A DNA stretch of 64,000 nucleotides from Reticulitermes speratus (GCA_021186555.1 JAJKFL010000039.1:24787733-24851732); one strand, 5' to 3'; counted from the stretch's first letter, positions 35,863-47,954 are shown. The notes: generated by a model from the letters alone, not told the origin. A program made the numbers and translations.

Positions 35863-36267
35863 GTGTTGGGAGGATTCCCTGTGTACGTTATTACGTGTGG
35901 TGCGGAGAATTCCGCTAGAGCGAGTGTAAACGAATTGAAAATCGTCGTGGAGGTGTTACCTGAGTGCCAACTATTACGACCGGTTTTAAAGAAAAATGAT
36001 TTAAAGCCTCATAACTGTCTTATTTTGCTAGGAGAAAATGATGTGAGCCATAGTCGTGTGTTTGTTTATTCAGTACGTGGTGAGCCTGCAATAGTGCAGG
36101 CCAGTTTTGTAAACAAGGAGTGCTCTGCGTCGTTGTGTGGTAATTTATTTTTCAGCCTTATATCGCTGGACCAAATTTGGAATGAGGTAATGACACTAAC
36201 ATTAAAACGGTTTGGTTCTAAGTGTATTTTTGTCTTCCCCTGTGCTATCCTAAAATATGTAGATTAA
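35863..36267 (+). CDS. Unrecognised open frame of 134 codons
   Basis: This is one of the longest open frames in the window not explained by a LINE. It reads through mixed-composition sequence and contains HNCLILLGENDVSHSR, faintly like an SGNH-type GxND block, but no GDS or DxxH partner is visible. It ends just before a LINE 3' tail (36290), so it may be a relic of that or another element. It has no obvious splice sites or conserved family. Function is unknown and it may be chance. Confidence 0.2.
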   Translation: MLGGFPVYVITCGAENSARASVNELKIVVEVLPECQLLRPVLKKNDLKPHNCLILLGENDVSHSRVFVYSVRGEPAIVQASFVNKECSASLCGNLFFSLISLDQIWNEVMTLTLKRFGSKCIFVFPCAILKYVD

Positions 36268-36289
36268 ATGTACGAAATTGGAATTGTAC

Positions 36290-36785
36290 CCTTTGTTTTA
36301 TATGGGTGTGAAACTAGTTTTCCCCACACTGGGGGAAGAACATAGGCTAAGGAACATACTTGGGCTTAAGAGGGAGAAGTAACAGGAGACTGGAGGAAAC
36401 CGCACAGTTAGGAGCTTTATGATCTGTACGCCTTACAAAATATTAGGCGGGTGATGAAATCAAGAATGAGATGGGTGGGGCATATTGCACGTATGGGGGA
36501 GAGGAGAGGTGCGTGTAGGGTTTTGGTGGGAAAACTGGGGGAAAGAGACCACTTGAAAGACTTAGTTGTGGATGGGAGGATAATATTAAAATGGATCTTT
36601 ACGAAATAATATGGGATTGTATTGATTTGACTCAGGATAGGGACAAGTGGCGGGCTGTTTGGAACATGGTGATAAACCTTAGGGCTCTATAAAATGCAGG
36701 GAACTTTTTGACTAGCTGAGGAACACTGAACTTTTCAAGAAGGACTCTGCCCCATGGAGGTAGCTAGCTGTTTAGTTAGGTTTTA
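36290..36785 (+). mobile_element. LINE 3' tail fragment (NLRVP family), long copy
   Basis: This copy keeps about 130 codons of decayed ORF2 C-terminus: FVLYGCET, EEHRLRNILGLKRE, a MRWVGHIARMGERR-like block, [20 protein letters not shown]-like readings across frames and a terminal NLRAL. The 3' UTR follows (tttgactagctgagg, aaggactctgccccatgg). It shows that the short tails elsewhere derive from a LINE with a YGCET C-terminal domain. It is frame-broken and inactive. Confidence 0.85.
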
Positions 36786-36859
36786 AGTGCCTTTAGTGTT
36801 TCATGATGGCAGCGAGAAGCAAAACATCTCATGCAAGTTTTTAAGCTTCCGCAACCTGC

Positions 36860-36975
36860 AGTTGAGGTCTCTGTTCTTCTGGGATGTAGCACTGCGTCAC
36901 TTGCTGATTGCCCGACGTTTCAGGACCGTGATGATGATGTCTCCAAGAATCGAAACGTCCATGGACATTTCGACT
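36860..36975 (-). repeat. Hammerhead-like repeat fragment
   Basis: The minus strand holds ATCATCATCACGGTCCTGAAACGTCGGG. It is flanked by ttctgggatgtagcactgcg, similar in layout to the fold-back arms at 240 and 19070. Only the GAAACGTCGG half is preserved. Confidence 0.35.
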
Positions 36976-37599
36976 CTTGAACATGAGATGATAATATGAT
37001 GTTATAGGTTGAGATTGTAGGTGTTACGAGTGACGATAGAGGAGGTGAGAGGACTGACTCTGTGTTTGCTACTTACTTGGTCGGAAGCCCTAAGTACTTT
37101 TATAAAATAGGTATATGAAATTGCCACAATTTTGCGTCTTCGGTTTTCGGAGAAGTGAGAGGCTACGGATACGTGTCACTTTCATTAAAAATAATACTTT
37201 TCTTCAATGAAATTAATGTATATCTGCAGTGATACAGGGCAGTAATTGGCGTTATGGGCCAAACGGGTTTTGGCACTGCTTCCGTTGCACAGTACTCAGG
37301 AGGAACGCTTGGTGCTATGCAGTTAAGTGTTCTGTACTTGTGCACTGGTTTTAGTAGACGCTTTCCAAGTTAGCTTGCGAGGTAATATGTAACTTTCACG
37401 GTGCATGTGAATGATAATGTCCGGGTGGAGTTCGGTAATGCTGCCATCAGACAGGGTCGTACCAACACTTCTTACAGTTTAATGACTCCACCTTTCACGA
37501 TTAAAACATTTTTTTTAATATAACAGTTAATATGCCTGTACGAGGTGTAGTGGTCCTGGACTAGAGTCGAGAGTTCGTATGTTTCTGTTCTGTAGGCGT

Positions 37600-37815
37600 T
37601 GAAAATAGAATGTTGCGGTTGTGTAGGTATGTAGAAAGAGGTGGACACAAAGGATGGTCAAGACATCTAGTTAGTTGGAGACTAACTAGAGAACGAGCTC
37701 CTGGGAGGCCAAGCACAGTGATCACAAGAAATGCATAAGACCAGGGAAGGAAATTATGTGCAGAAAGGGGACTGAAATGATGAAAAGTTGCAGGAATCGG
37801 CCTTCTCATGATTCT
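37600..37815 (+). mobile_element. Probable LINE C-terminal fragment, third type
   Basis: The reading LRLCRYVERGGHKGWSRHL, then RERAPGRPSTVITRN and a tgatgaaaagttgcagg end resembles the GHVERM...GRPKxRW region of LINE C-termini. No other copy occurs here. The assignment is tentative. Confidence 0.35.
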
Positions 37816-37979
37816 GGTAAAACCTCAAGAAGAGATGATATGTGTGCTTTCAAATGGAAAGGAATGAATTCATTAATCGACAGAATTACGAGATTTCAAT
37901 GGCGAACACAATAACGGAAACGTATCTCTTTCTAGTGATGCTGAAGTTGAGCACAAAAGTAGGACTATGCAGGAATGTG

Positions 37980-38165
37980 GGTCGTGAAGGTTCTGCTCCC
38001 CGTATTTTTACACTGGCGTCTAGATCCCCAACGTCCAGCTCGATGGACCTCAGGCCACTGCCTTGGAAAATTTGCGTCATCCATTGACGAACACTTCGTG
38101 ATAGCAGTTTAAAATGTGTCGGAATATACTGCCCTAAGTAATCCGTCTTTCTCATGGAAGCCGTA
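37980..38165 (-). pseudogene. Possible mariner-type transposase remnant
   Basis: The minus strand reads YIPTHFKLLSRSVRQWMTQI, then FQGSGLRSIE and a region where a neighbouring frame gives SWTLGI and TP. This recalls the VRQWLDQxFPGRWIGRxGP...WPxRSPDLTP block of mariner-like transposases, but the catalytic residues are not visible. Confidence 0.3.
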
Positions 38166-38189
38166 GGCGAGGAGGCTCCGGAAGCATTA

Positions 38190-38442
38190 CAGTCCGACAC
38201 ATTTGTTCCGCGACGTGGACCCAGTCCCTTAGTCGCCGCCTGTTACCGAGGAGGCCCCGGGTTTCATCGCAGACCAGTGCATATGGTATTTTTGGTGGAC
38301 AAAGTGGCACTGGGACAGGTTTTTCTTCGAGTATTTTTTCCCTGTCAGTGTCATTACACCAGCTCCCCGTTCTCATTCATTCATCACCGACGCTGTGTAA
38401 TCTTAGTAACTGACTGCGTCGTTAAATAACGCACGGAAAAAG
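38190..38442 (+). mobile_element. SINE family 1
   Basis: The segment has a box B-like gaggccccgggtttcatc, the family body (tttttggtggacaaagtggc, cctgtcagtgtcattacacc) and the tail gactgcgtcgttaaataacg with an A-rich end. It is the best copy of this family here for comparing with 3611 and 25483. Confidence 0.75.
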
Positions 38443-39954
38443 ATAAGGTTTCTAGTCTTAGTTATCTGTGTGAATAGTGGAATTTCTTGTACCTGTACGA
38501 TGCAGATGCCCAATCCTGCTACAAGATTTCAACAAAAGATGAATAAGACGAAACAGCAAAGCTATATACGGAATAAGTGAATTTAAAAACCATAGGGGAA
38601 CGCAGATTCACGAGAAATCCTTTTGGAAATGCGTGTGTGTTTGTGTGTTCCGTTGAACTCTGTTACGCACTCTTGTTAATTATTACTTACATTTTTTTAA
38701 ATTGAGCTGAAGAGACTAAGAACTGATCTGTACGACAACGTACCGTAATTAATACGTTATTTTCACCCCTGGGCTGATGAAGGTCCATGCGGAGTATTTC
38801 TCGATCATGGGCAATCAGATGATATCACATTCTGATTTACATGCTCACGTTTCGAATGAAGAGCGTGAGTACTGAGGTACTGTGACGGGTGTCGCCTGTT
38901 GAGATCTGAAATATTATGATCATTCTGGGTGGTCAAGAGTGATGGCTGATTGCTTGAAATAATAAGGCTCTGATTTATTTGATGTCTGCCCCTGTGAGTG
39001 AATTAAACTCCATTTCTTTTTCTTCACCTCTTTTATTAACATACACGTAATATACGTACAGTTAGACGGGTACCAGATAGTTCAGTAAGTAAACGGAAAA
39101 GTTACGGACGAATACCAATATTTAAAAACATTGTGTGGCCGAAATGGAGGTGGGAAAAGAGAGTAGGAAAGCCGAAACTGGTGTATGACACTGGTTACTT
39201 CTGCTTGTACACAGAAAGAAGAAAAAAGTGTTTGGGCTGAGACAGTATCGTCTCGAAAACTGCTGCATTACCAGTCACACACAAGTAACGCAAATTCCAA
39301 GTGTATGTCGTCATTTTGGCTCCTGTTTCATTCGATTATGTTTTAATTGTTTTGGAAATAAAAACACTGAAACACAGGCCATATTTTGTGGACGCAGTGT
39401 ATTTGGCAGACAGCAGAAGTATACTATAAGTAAGACGGGTGCACAAATTCCGACCGCCAGGTCGTCCGGGCGACTAAATTTTCTGTGGTAGCGCCTGATT
39501 GTGGGTCCTTAGTATGTGACTCGCTTCATGCCACCCTTCTGGCGCCTAGAATTTTGACATGGCTCCTAGATCTTTGGAATATTTTTGCATCCCTGAATTA
39601 GGATTTATAAAATAATTTAAGGTAAAAAGATTTGTTTTTGAATAAAAGTGAGACGATTTGATTGGTATTCTGTGAAATATTAAAACATAGGCGACTTAAG
39701 AGGGAATGCATGCATTGATTATTGTAGAAGAAATGAGAAGGGCACCAACATGACTGGCAGCGGGTATCTTGAAATTGAGAGGAACTAGGAAATAATCTGA
39801 GAAAGGAGGACGCTCACTGTGTTTCGGGGGCTCAACTTGTGCTATTAAAGCAATCTCCTGTACAGGCCTGGGCAGGCCGTTAGTGCTCCTGGAGGTTGAG
39901 GCTTCCAAATTTCTAGACAATCGGCCCATGAAGGTGGTAAGATTGTCAGTCGTA
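38443..39954. other. Unassigned intronic stretch
   Basis: No gene or recognised repeat. Confidence 0.4.
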
Positions 39955-40145
39955 CACACCGGCCGTCTTTACCCCCAGGAAGTACCCCTGGTACTCATTT
40001 ATGTTAGAGGCTGAGTCGACCCCAGGGTCATAGTGCGGCCGGAAGGATTAAGTCAATGAAAGATCCCAAAGACCCCATCGGGAATCGAACCCAGCTTGTA
40101 GCGCAGTGCCTGAACCAAACTCTGCCGTGGTAGGCAAGTTACTAA
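39955..40145 (-). mobile_element. SINE family 2-related copy, 3'-truncated
   Basis: Minus strand: box B-like gctgggttcgattcccgatg, ccctggggtcgactcagcct and cctgggggtaaagacggccg. These match the family-2 head and middle. The usual 3' end with the gccatnatggc palindrome is absent. Confidence 0.6.
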
Positions 40146-42496
40146 GCGATACGGCGTTAACTTACCTTAAATATTCATTTTATATTGCTGTTATTATTTA
40201 TTAATTACTTTGCGCTATCACTTGTGCTGTGTTAATTTATAGAATTTTGCCTGGTGGTGGCGTTAGTGGCGGCGGATGTAGGCAAACCCTACGTGTAAAG
40301 GAGCTGTTTACTGCAAGGTAACTGCGCTAAAGCTGTCAGATCTATGCTATAATACAGCTTTAAATAATTTGCAGTTGGATTGTTACGGACTGGATGACCG
40401 AGGTTCGATGTCTTGCAAGGGCAGGAGGTTCGTCTTCGCCACCAAAATTATGTATACATTTTTTGTCATCCCTTCCTCCCCCTAATTCAAGCCTGATGCC
40501 CTGCCCATCGTAGACCCATTAATTAATCTGTGACAAACTTGAGAGCTTGCATTTTTGTCATATGCAGTTACGGCATATTTGCTTAGATGATAACAGTGAA
40601 TTTGAACATAATGTACAATGGTTGTATGCTTGGCCGAAAAGAATAAATTAAATTGTCTTTTCATATTTAGTGTAGATCTCTACACCATAGTTTATGCTAA
40701 TTCCGTAGTTTCGGCGGAGTAACGACGGACACGGTTGTTCCAGTTGTGTGTTCATTACATGTATTGCATGGCAGAATGGGTTTAAACATAAAAAAACATT
40801 GAAAGTAGCCTTTTGTAAAATCGACAGTTGCGGTTTGTGTGCTCTGTCCTTTTGAGAAACTGGTTACGAAGTTCCCCCCTTATGCGGATCTCTGAAGTCC
40901 ATCCCCGTATTTGCAAGTTTCCGCATTGGAACTTAACGTTGAGCTAGATGAATCCGGTCCATAACCTCAAGCCTTGTGCCTTTAAAGTTCATTTTAATAT
41001 TATCATGCTGTCTATATCGACGTTTTCCGTTACCTCGTTCCTTAATATTTTCCAGATTAAATGTTGTATGCGTATTTCTTGTTTGCTGTACCTCCTGTAA
41101 TTTTGCACCATTACAATGTGATTTCAGTGTGTTATCACTTATCATAGTTCTCCCAATCATGATGGTGGCTGTCTGGAATCTCCGCCAAAAGAAAAGTGTG
41201 GGACGAAAATTTATAGCGATCCTTGTACTGTGTGAGTAACTCAGACACACACTCATTCATAGAACGTTCTTCCGTTTCTGTGCAGTCTGTTGACTAAGAT
41301 TTGAGTCTCCGACTGCGTCAGCAGTACCGTAGTTCAACTTTTTGTCTCGTCCCTCCCACGCATGCTATTTCTTACCGCATTGGTGGAGCATGTGGTGTTA
41401 TAGCAGACCATTTGTGTCAACGTGCAGATCTTGTTATTCTAGAGTTCCATCAGACTTCTTTAACTATATCAGTGTGTGTGTTACATAACTACCCTGCCAC
41501 TTGCTAAGATTGTGCAGCATTGGTGATGAATGAGTATGATGGAATGATACTGACAGGGGAAAATCTAAGTACTCGGAGAAAACCTGTCCAAGTGCCACTT
41601 TACCTACCAAAAATCCCACATGGATTGGCCTGGGATGGTATCTGGATCTCAGAGGGGAGCGACCGGTGCCATGGCACGGCCCAGCTATATTAGCAATTTG
41701 TGTGTTGATCTGTCATTGACAGGTCCAGGCATCACAGCAAGTGTGTGTCCGGCAAGTCCGGAACCGAAGGCAAAGTAGACCTTATTTAAAGTGTTTTATT
41801 TTCACATTTATTTTACATTTGTCAAATATGTCTACCTCTCATATCAAGGCATGTTTGTAGACGAAACGTGTTCCCTTTGAATTATGCTTAGAATATATGC
41901 GTTCATGGATTTGCAGGCTTGTTCATTGCGATGCTGGAGATGAGCTGCATTAACTTTACAAAACAGATCCGCGACCTGATGTATCCTCAGAAACCAGTCA
42001 TTGCCTTCGTAGGTCTACCACACACATTTTCGGTGTGACAATTCTGCGAAATTCTTTAGAGGCTCTTAGATGACCCGAAAGTAGCATGTCTATAAAAGCG
42101 CCTGTTTATTGTAAATTTTTCAGCTGCTTGCCATCCGCTGTGTATGCAGCTGGGTTTCTCCGTCTGTTGTCTGCGTGTATATCCAGCGGTTGTGCACGCA
42201 GAAGACACGGATCTCAGTAGGCCTACGTTTTTGATATCCTGAAGACGTTATTCTGCTGTGTCCTGAAATAATAACTCTTTGGGCCTCTGCAGACAGGACG
42301 CAGTGAAGTACGGGCTTGGGTCTTTCGGAGACTAGGGTGTATGTAGACCTGGTCAGATTTTCATGAAGAAATGTGCGTTATGCCATTTAGGGCACTCATA
42401 TATTGAAATTGTGACCTTCTGTTAACAGTGCCAGTATGACATCACAAATTTGTCAGGAAGAAACAGTACTAATGTTATTGAATGAGTCACTTAGTG
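40146..42496. other. Unassigned intronic stretch with a SINE head scrap
   Basis: At about 40378-40450 the string ggactggatgaccgaggttc, with cttcgccacc further on, resembles the head of a family-2 variant. The rest holds no gene that I can support; frames at 40976-41239 and 41301-41507 have no domain. Confidence 0.4.
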
Positions 42497-42693
42497 CAGG
42501 GGTGGCCAACCTTTTTTGGACAGGGCCACAGCAGTTACTGTAGGCTGGTTCGCGGGCCGTATTTGTAAAAATCAATAAATATATACGTAACCGCATGAAT
42601 TATGCATTTTTATAGTATATAAATTACATAATTTACAAATGTGGCCGAGGGGCGCATAACACAACGTGGCGGGGCGCGGGTTGGACACCCCTG
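42497..42693. mobile_element. Non-autonomous hAT-like DNA transposon
   Basis: The ends are inverted repeats, CAGGGGTGGCCAAC at 42497 and GTTGGACACCCCTG at 42680-42693. Subterminal agggccacagcag and gttcgcgggccg strings are typical of short hAT elements. The flanking 8-mers (acttagtg, gtctagta) agree only partly, so the duplication is eroded. It has no coding capacity. Confidence 0.82.
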
Positions 42694-43834
42694 GTCTAGT
42701 AGTTAGCGTATGCTGTTAGCCTAGTAGAAAGAGGTTCAAGGGGGTTATCTCAGCCGTTGCTTCTATTTTTAAAATAAAAATGTAAGGGGTCAGTATAATA
42801 ACCATTTACCTAAAGACGGTAGCAGAGACAACTCTCGAAACTTTGCGTGTATCATGTATGCTCCATGTCCAACGTAAAGTTGGTATGAAGTGGTCTCATC
42901 TCCTTGAAGTTTTCTGACTACAATTTTGTTTGCATTTCTAATCGCTGGATTGCGTGCTACATGTCCTCACTACACCCTCCATATAACCACCGCTGTAATG
43001 TTAATGTTCCTCTTTGTTAGGGTCACATGTTCCCCTCAACACCCTTTTCCCAAACATCCTCATGTATGTCCTTCCTTTACAGTGAGTTACCACGTTTCAC
43101 GCCGGTAGCAGTTGATAATGTGTTTTTAGAAACAAAGTGTACACGAGCCACTGACTTCCATCTTTGCATAACAGAAATATTTCTGCGGTATCGTATTCTT
43201 CAGTGCATGATATTCGTGGAAAAAAGTGTAGTTGAAGAGTTGATCGTGATAGAGTGGTCTGGTCGTTGACAGCGCCCGTTGTGCTTGTGTTTGACCATCT
43301 ATCTCTATATGAGCAAGTGAATCAGGCGGTGTCTCTGGTATCTCCTATGTCGTCCCCTTCTGGATGACAGTTGAGATGATGAAACGAAGGACAAATAGTG
43401 ACATGTCTGCTTTATCATCTTCTTCGTCGTGGTAGTTACAATCACATGTGTGTGATATGTAGGTAGACAGGTAAACAGGTAAGGAGGACAGAGGAGGGAG
43501 TGGTGTTTGGATCTGCATCCATCTTCTCATCACTTAAGTTTGGTGTCAAGCCGTCCGTATTATTATTACTACCATCGACGATATTACTGGCATTAAATAT
43601 GTTGGTCCTCGTGTTGAGACGAAATGTAATAAGTACAGTACATATTAGTGTCTCTGTTACATGCTGGGTTACGTTGTACCTAAGTTCAAAATTGGAGTTT
43701 CTTCAGTACTGTTTCTGCTGTGTACATATCATTAGTATGGCACTTCATCAGGACTTTATCCCATGTCTGTTTAAAATCTAAAAATTACTGTCATCAAATT
43801 TGAGAATGATGACGTTGCATGATGTGTTTCAACT
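42694..43834. other. Unassigned intronic stretch
   Basis: No gene or repeat is supported; overlapping small frames at 42926-43781 show no recognisable domain. Confidence 0.4.
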
Positions 43835-43839
43835 TATCA

Positions 43840-44098
43840 CTGGGAGTGACAGGGTGGACGGTTCGAGGTTCCAACCCCGGTAAAGGCGATATTTTCCGGA
43901 TCCATCCAGCCTGGCCCTGAGGTCCACCCAGCTTCTTGTACCATGAGTACTGGGTCTCTTTCTCGGGGGGTAAAGCGGCCGGGGCGTGGCGTTGACCCCC
44001 TTATAGCGCTGAGGTTGGGTATGGGTAGAGCTGTACCTTTGCCTCCCCTCAGTGCCTGCCTGACATGTCACGGGACAGCCTTTGTTTACCTTTACCCC
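43840..44098 (+). mobile_element. SINE family 2
   Basis: Box B-like ggttcgaggttccaacccc, body ctcggggggtaaagcggccg, then gcgctgaggttgggtatggg and the end gtttacctttaccc. The palindrome near the 3' end has decayed to cctgacatgtcacgg. Confidence 0.78.
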
Positions 44099-44099
44099 A

Positions 44100-44510
44100 C
44101 AGTTTGATACGTGGATGTTACTCCTTAGGCTTGTAACTAGGATTAACATTTGAATGCTAGGGCATGACTCCGTAGAATTATTACGAGTAATAGTAGTGTT
44201 AGATACTACGACAGTGCCTTATGGACTTGTTATTAGCAATAACACATCTTGATCCTAGGGCACCACTCGGCATGCTCAAATTTGTTACTGGGAATAGCGT
44301 AAAACATTGCTTCCCACACTTACTGCTGGGAATTGGGAACAGTCTGATACTTAAACTTTACTCCATGGACTGGGAAAAGCGCGCAGTTTGGTACTGAGAC
44401 ACCACTACCGTAGACTTATTGTTGGGAAGAACGCACAGTTTGGTGTTAGGACATCACTCCATATACTTGTTGCTGGGAATAGCGCATAACACGCTGCACT
44501 TGAAACTGTG
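44100..44510 (+). repeat. Degenerate minisatellite, about 50-bp units
   Basis: Seven or eight diverged units share a frame like agtttggtactagga, catcactccat, agacttgttactggg and aatagcg. The clearest units begin near 44343, 44387 and 44439. The unit does not resemble the LINE array. It is old and non-coding. Confidence 0.65.
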
Positions 44511-45524
44511 CAAAGCACCAGGACAGAAATCCGAAGAATAAATTCTATAACAACGACATTAGGCCTATAAACTTATGCGTTCTTTGGTATTGAATGACGG
44601 AGAACGGTTATGTTAAGAGTAATTGAAGGGTTTTATGGTCGTCGCGCATGCGTCATATTCTGAACGCACTGATGATAAATACAGAAGTCACCATGGTAGT
44701 TCGGTAATACCACTGCGCAGAAACACCTAATGGAGTTTATTGCAGTTTAGGAATAATGGTGTACATGTATGGTTTTCTGAAGCAGAAGTTTATATTTTAA
44801 CTTAGCTTATCACAACTTCAAGAGGTGTACGTATTTAAAGACGAATCTACCCTTTATGGACGAAAACTAAACCTGAACTTTATTTGAAGATCCAGTTTGT
44901 ACTGCAGAGTAAACACAGTCCGTCTCGACTGTAAAGAGTACTGTGTTAATGCTGTTTGTTGTGAGGTTAATAAAAATCACAGAAACAGCGAAGAATTTTG
45001 AATGTCAAACCTGGTGGAACATAAGTAACCACTGGGCTTTAAAGGCTTAACTGGAATTTCATGGTACAGGTCAGTTCAGAAGTACTCCTCGACATGTTGA
45101 GAACTCTGATCGTAGATGGAGTGTTCATATTACGGTGGGTTTTCAGGAAATGAAACGATAAAGTTTACGCACTCAGTCTTATTTGTGTGTTTCATGTGTT
45201 GTTACAATAAACAACAGTTATTTTGCCGTGCAGCATTAATGGATTTGTCTTATAATACAGACTGTATTGTTGTCTATGAGGCGTGAACTGAATTTTCAAA
45301 TGTCAGCCTTCAAAGGGTTCATGTGTTGCTCATTGGATATTTTTGATTTTTGTTTAGACTGTATATTTTTTAGGTCCTGCTTATTTCGCATTTTCAGCGT
45401 AGCCATTTTTATATGTGCTCTTGTCATTTATTACTCGTTCCTAAAATGTGATTGGTCTGTTGCGTTGTCCTATGAACTCTGTCGCATACCAGACACAGAT
45501 TGTGTAAATTATAAATACATGTCT
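44511..45524. other. Unassigned intronic stretch
   Basis: No gene. The frame at 45267-45611 is rich in hydrophobic residues and runs into a SINE, so it is not credible as a host gene. Confidence 0.4.
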
Positions 45525-45745
45525 GTGTGCTACGTCGTGAAGGCGTGTGGGGGAGTAGCGATATTGTTCCACTCATTCTTAACCTGGTCATCCCCACGCT
45601 TTACCCCGTAGAAAGAGCTTCCAGCTAGACGCTGAGTGGGGCCCAGGGATGGTCTACACATGATGGTGAAGAGAAAAATCTATGTCGCTCTCGGGACTCG
45701 AACGGCGGTTGTCATCACTTGATTACTGTACTGGTTGATGTATCC
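45525..45745 (-). mobile_element. SINE family 2 (variant body)
   Basis: Minus strand: box B-like cgttcgagtcccgagagcg, ttttctcttcaccatcatgt, gggtaaagcgtgggg and cgctactcccccacacgcc. It resembles the body of the 61715 copy. Confidence 0.68.
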
Positions 45746-47516
45746 TGACTCATAAACACAAAGAAGTACTGAAATATTGTGAGTGTACGTGTGTGTATTC
45801 ATAGAGGCATCTTGATGATAGTGACGTGAACTATAGTTTAGTGTGTCGCTGGGTGGAGAAGATTGAGAATTACTGTTACTAAGTTAGTTACGTCAAGTCT
45901 GTAGTCAGTCGGTTTGGTATACATTTAATTCGTTACTAAGCTTTCATTCCAAGAACAGAGATTGAGTGATGTGTGTGAGGGCCATGCTGCTCAGGTTAAG
46001 CTTAGGTTCGTCTGGAAAGTCATATCATGTGAGTTGCACTGAAACAGCTTAACCCTGTCACGCTGGAGGAACCAATTTTCTGGACAATGCTAGTAGCATG
46101 CAGTGTGTCTTGTCTTACTATGTATTGTCACACGATCTTGTAGCCGTCTTAAGTTGTGTCCAATTAAAATCGAAAATGCCATTAACTTCGTAGAGGCTGT
46201 TGCTTCTAAACAAGACAGCGGATGGCTTTTAGAGATCACGCCTATGTGTTTGGAGTACACAGGTTTTCTAACGGTGTACTTCGGGCAATTTTTTTTTTCC
46301 GGTTGACGAATTATTTTATGAGACTGAACGTTGTTATGGAATTCCTGCGGCTGTTCCAAGATGCTAATAGAATTGTAGCAGACGAAAAGGTGAACCTTGT
46401 GTTTTTCTCAGAGCCGTAAATGGAAATTCTGTGTGTCATGTACATTTTGACTTGACACCACTTGATTTCTGCTTTTGACGATGCATGGTCGAGTTGATGT
46501 GTCATGAGAAATCGCAAACATTAAAGGAACTTCTGCCGCTCATCATTGACCGTGCTGCTGTACGGAACAATCGTGAAGGCATACGGAAGGGGGAAAAAAT
46601 GCTGTATTAAAGTGGGCTGGCTTATGCGTGGCCAATATAGGAGGTCATTTTGGAGCCTTTGCTGCGTAAGTATGTGCGTTCCGACGGCAAAACATAACTA
46701 CGTAAGCACTGTGATTACGAGCCATGTTGATGTAACAATTTTTGGCCCAAAATAAGTCAGTGAATATTCATCTGAAAGTTCCGCAGACATTCCATTAGGA
46801 GTTCTAGACAGAATATACTGTTTGGAACTGAAAAAAACAAAAATGCGAATTGCGGGATGAGGAAGCGTGACTAGAAAACGGGACAAGTAATCTGGGGTTA
46901 TAGGTCGGTGCTGCATTCCTTAAATACCTTCCGAATTTTTTAAGTTACCAGCCTCCGACAGTAGTCATGATGTTAATACACACACGGAAGTGGCGTAAGC
47001 AGTGCCTGCGGCGTTGTCGTAACGCACAAATATAGTGCGAATTTCTGAAGTGTTGCGCACACACTGAAGAGTATTTCTGGTCATATATTTCCTCTGTAAA
47101 CATATAAACCTTTTGTAGCATAAATTTATTGTAATAAATATTATAGACTGAGTTCATATCTCGCAGAAAACACTCAGCCTGTCCATTACAGAGATCGGCT
47201 TGTTAATTCTGTATAGGATATAGTCACTGTTTATTGTTAGAGTCATGAAGAACGCATAAAGGTACCGTGTTCAAAAGCGCAGTTATTTAATGTTAAAGCA
47301 GGCGGCATATGTAGCAAGCACTGTGCTTTAAATGGTTAATACGTCGCATGTAGGCCGACCGTTTGTGCTGATGTTAAAACAGAATGTGTGCTTTATACAC
47401 CAGCTAGGTTAGCGGTGTGAATTGTTTATGTAGGGAACTTACATACAGATACTGCCTGCGTTGCACGTTTAAAGATGATAGCCGTGCTGTTGACCCGTAT
47501 GCCGCTGAGATCGAAT
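45746..47516. other. Unassigned intronic stretch
   Basis: No gene or recognised repeat. Confidence 0.4.
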
Positions 47517-47529
47517 GGGAATTAAGATT

Positions 47530-47798
47530 TTAATCTTAATATTTGACATCCCCGTTGGTATGTACATGCACAGCATATTTCACTTTTGTTCAGTAATTGC
47601 AGTCACAAACAACATATATATTTTCGATACATTAGGCTACCGGTTTCAGCTTTCTTTTTCAAAATGTATAGAGTTTGATTTTCATAGTTATTGTATAGGC
47701 CTGATGATGGCTCTGTAGAGCTGGAACCGGTAGCCTAATGTGTCGAAGATATATATGTTGGTTGTGACTGTAATTACTGAACAAGAGTGAAATATACT
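47530..47798. mobile_element. Inverted-repeat element with hammerhead-like motif and 13-bp target-site duplication
   Basis: The 269-bp element is flanked by perfect direct repeats GGGAATTAAGATT (47517-47529, 47799-47811). Inside, about 60-bp arms (near 47581-47645 and 47727-47790) are inverted repeats sharing aaccggtagcctaatgt and cagtaattacagtcac-type strings. Next to the right arm is an almost canonical hammerhead-like core (47701-47732). No protein is encoded. The duplication shows insertion as a unit; a Penelope/retrozyme-like origin is inference. Confidence 0.75.
47701..47732 (+). ncRNA. Hammerhead-ribozyme-like motif, best preserved
   Basis: The strand reads CTGATGA, TG, a perfect GCTC-TGTA-GAGC hairpin (47710-47721), T, GGAACCGGTA. 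This is the order of a minimal hammerhead: CUGANGA, stem II, GAAA, stem III, UH. One change is visible (GGAA for GAAA); the left inverted arm keeps GAAACCGGTA on the minus strand. Stem III would be ACC/GGU with no loop, so any activity would need a dimer. Confidence 0.5.
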
Positions 47799-47954
47799 GG
47801 GAATTAAGATTGGTTTATTGATCAGACACACACACACACGAAGGAGAAATTAAGGTACACTCTTTTGGGGGTTTAACATTACACAGCTCTTGTTCTTTGT
47901 TATTTGTCCTGAATGTACTTTCTCGCTGTTAAACAGTATTTCCGTTTGTTTCAG

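Larger units (their letters stand above)
33177..47954 (+). other. Intron of the DUSP11-like gene (about 14.8 kb)
   Basis: The interval runs from gtaagc to ccgtttgtttcag. It holds several SINEs, a LINE tail, a hAT-like element, a degenerate minisatellite and a hammerhead-bearing inverted-repeat element. It is in phase 0. No other convincing gene is inside. Confidence 0.7.
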
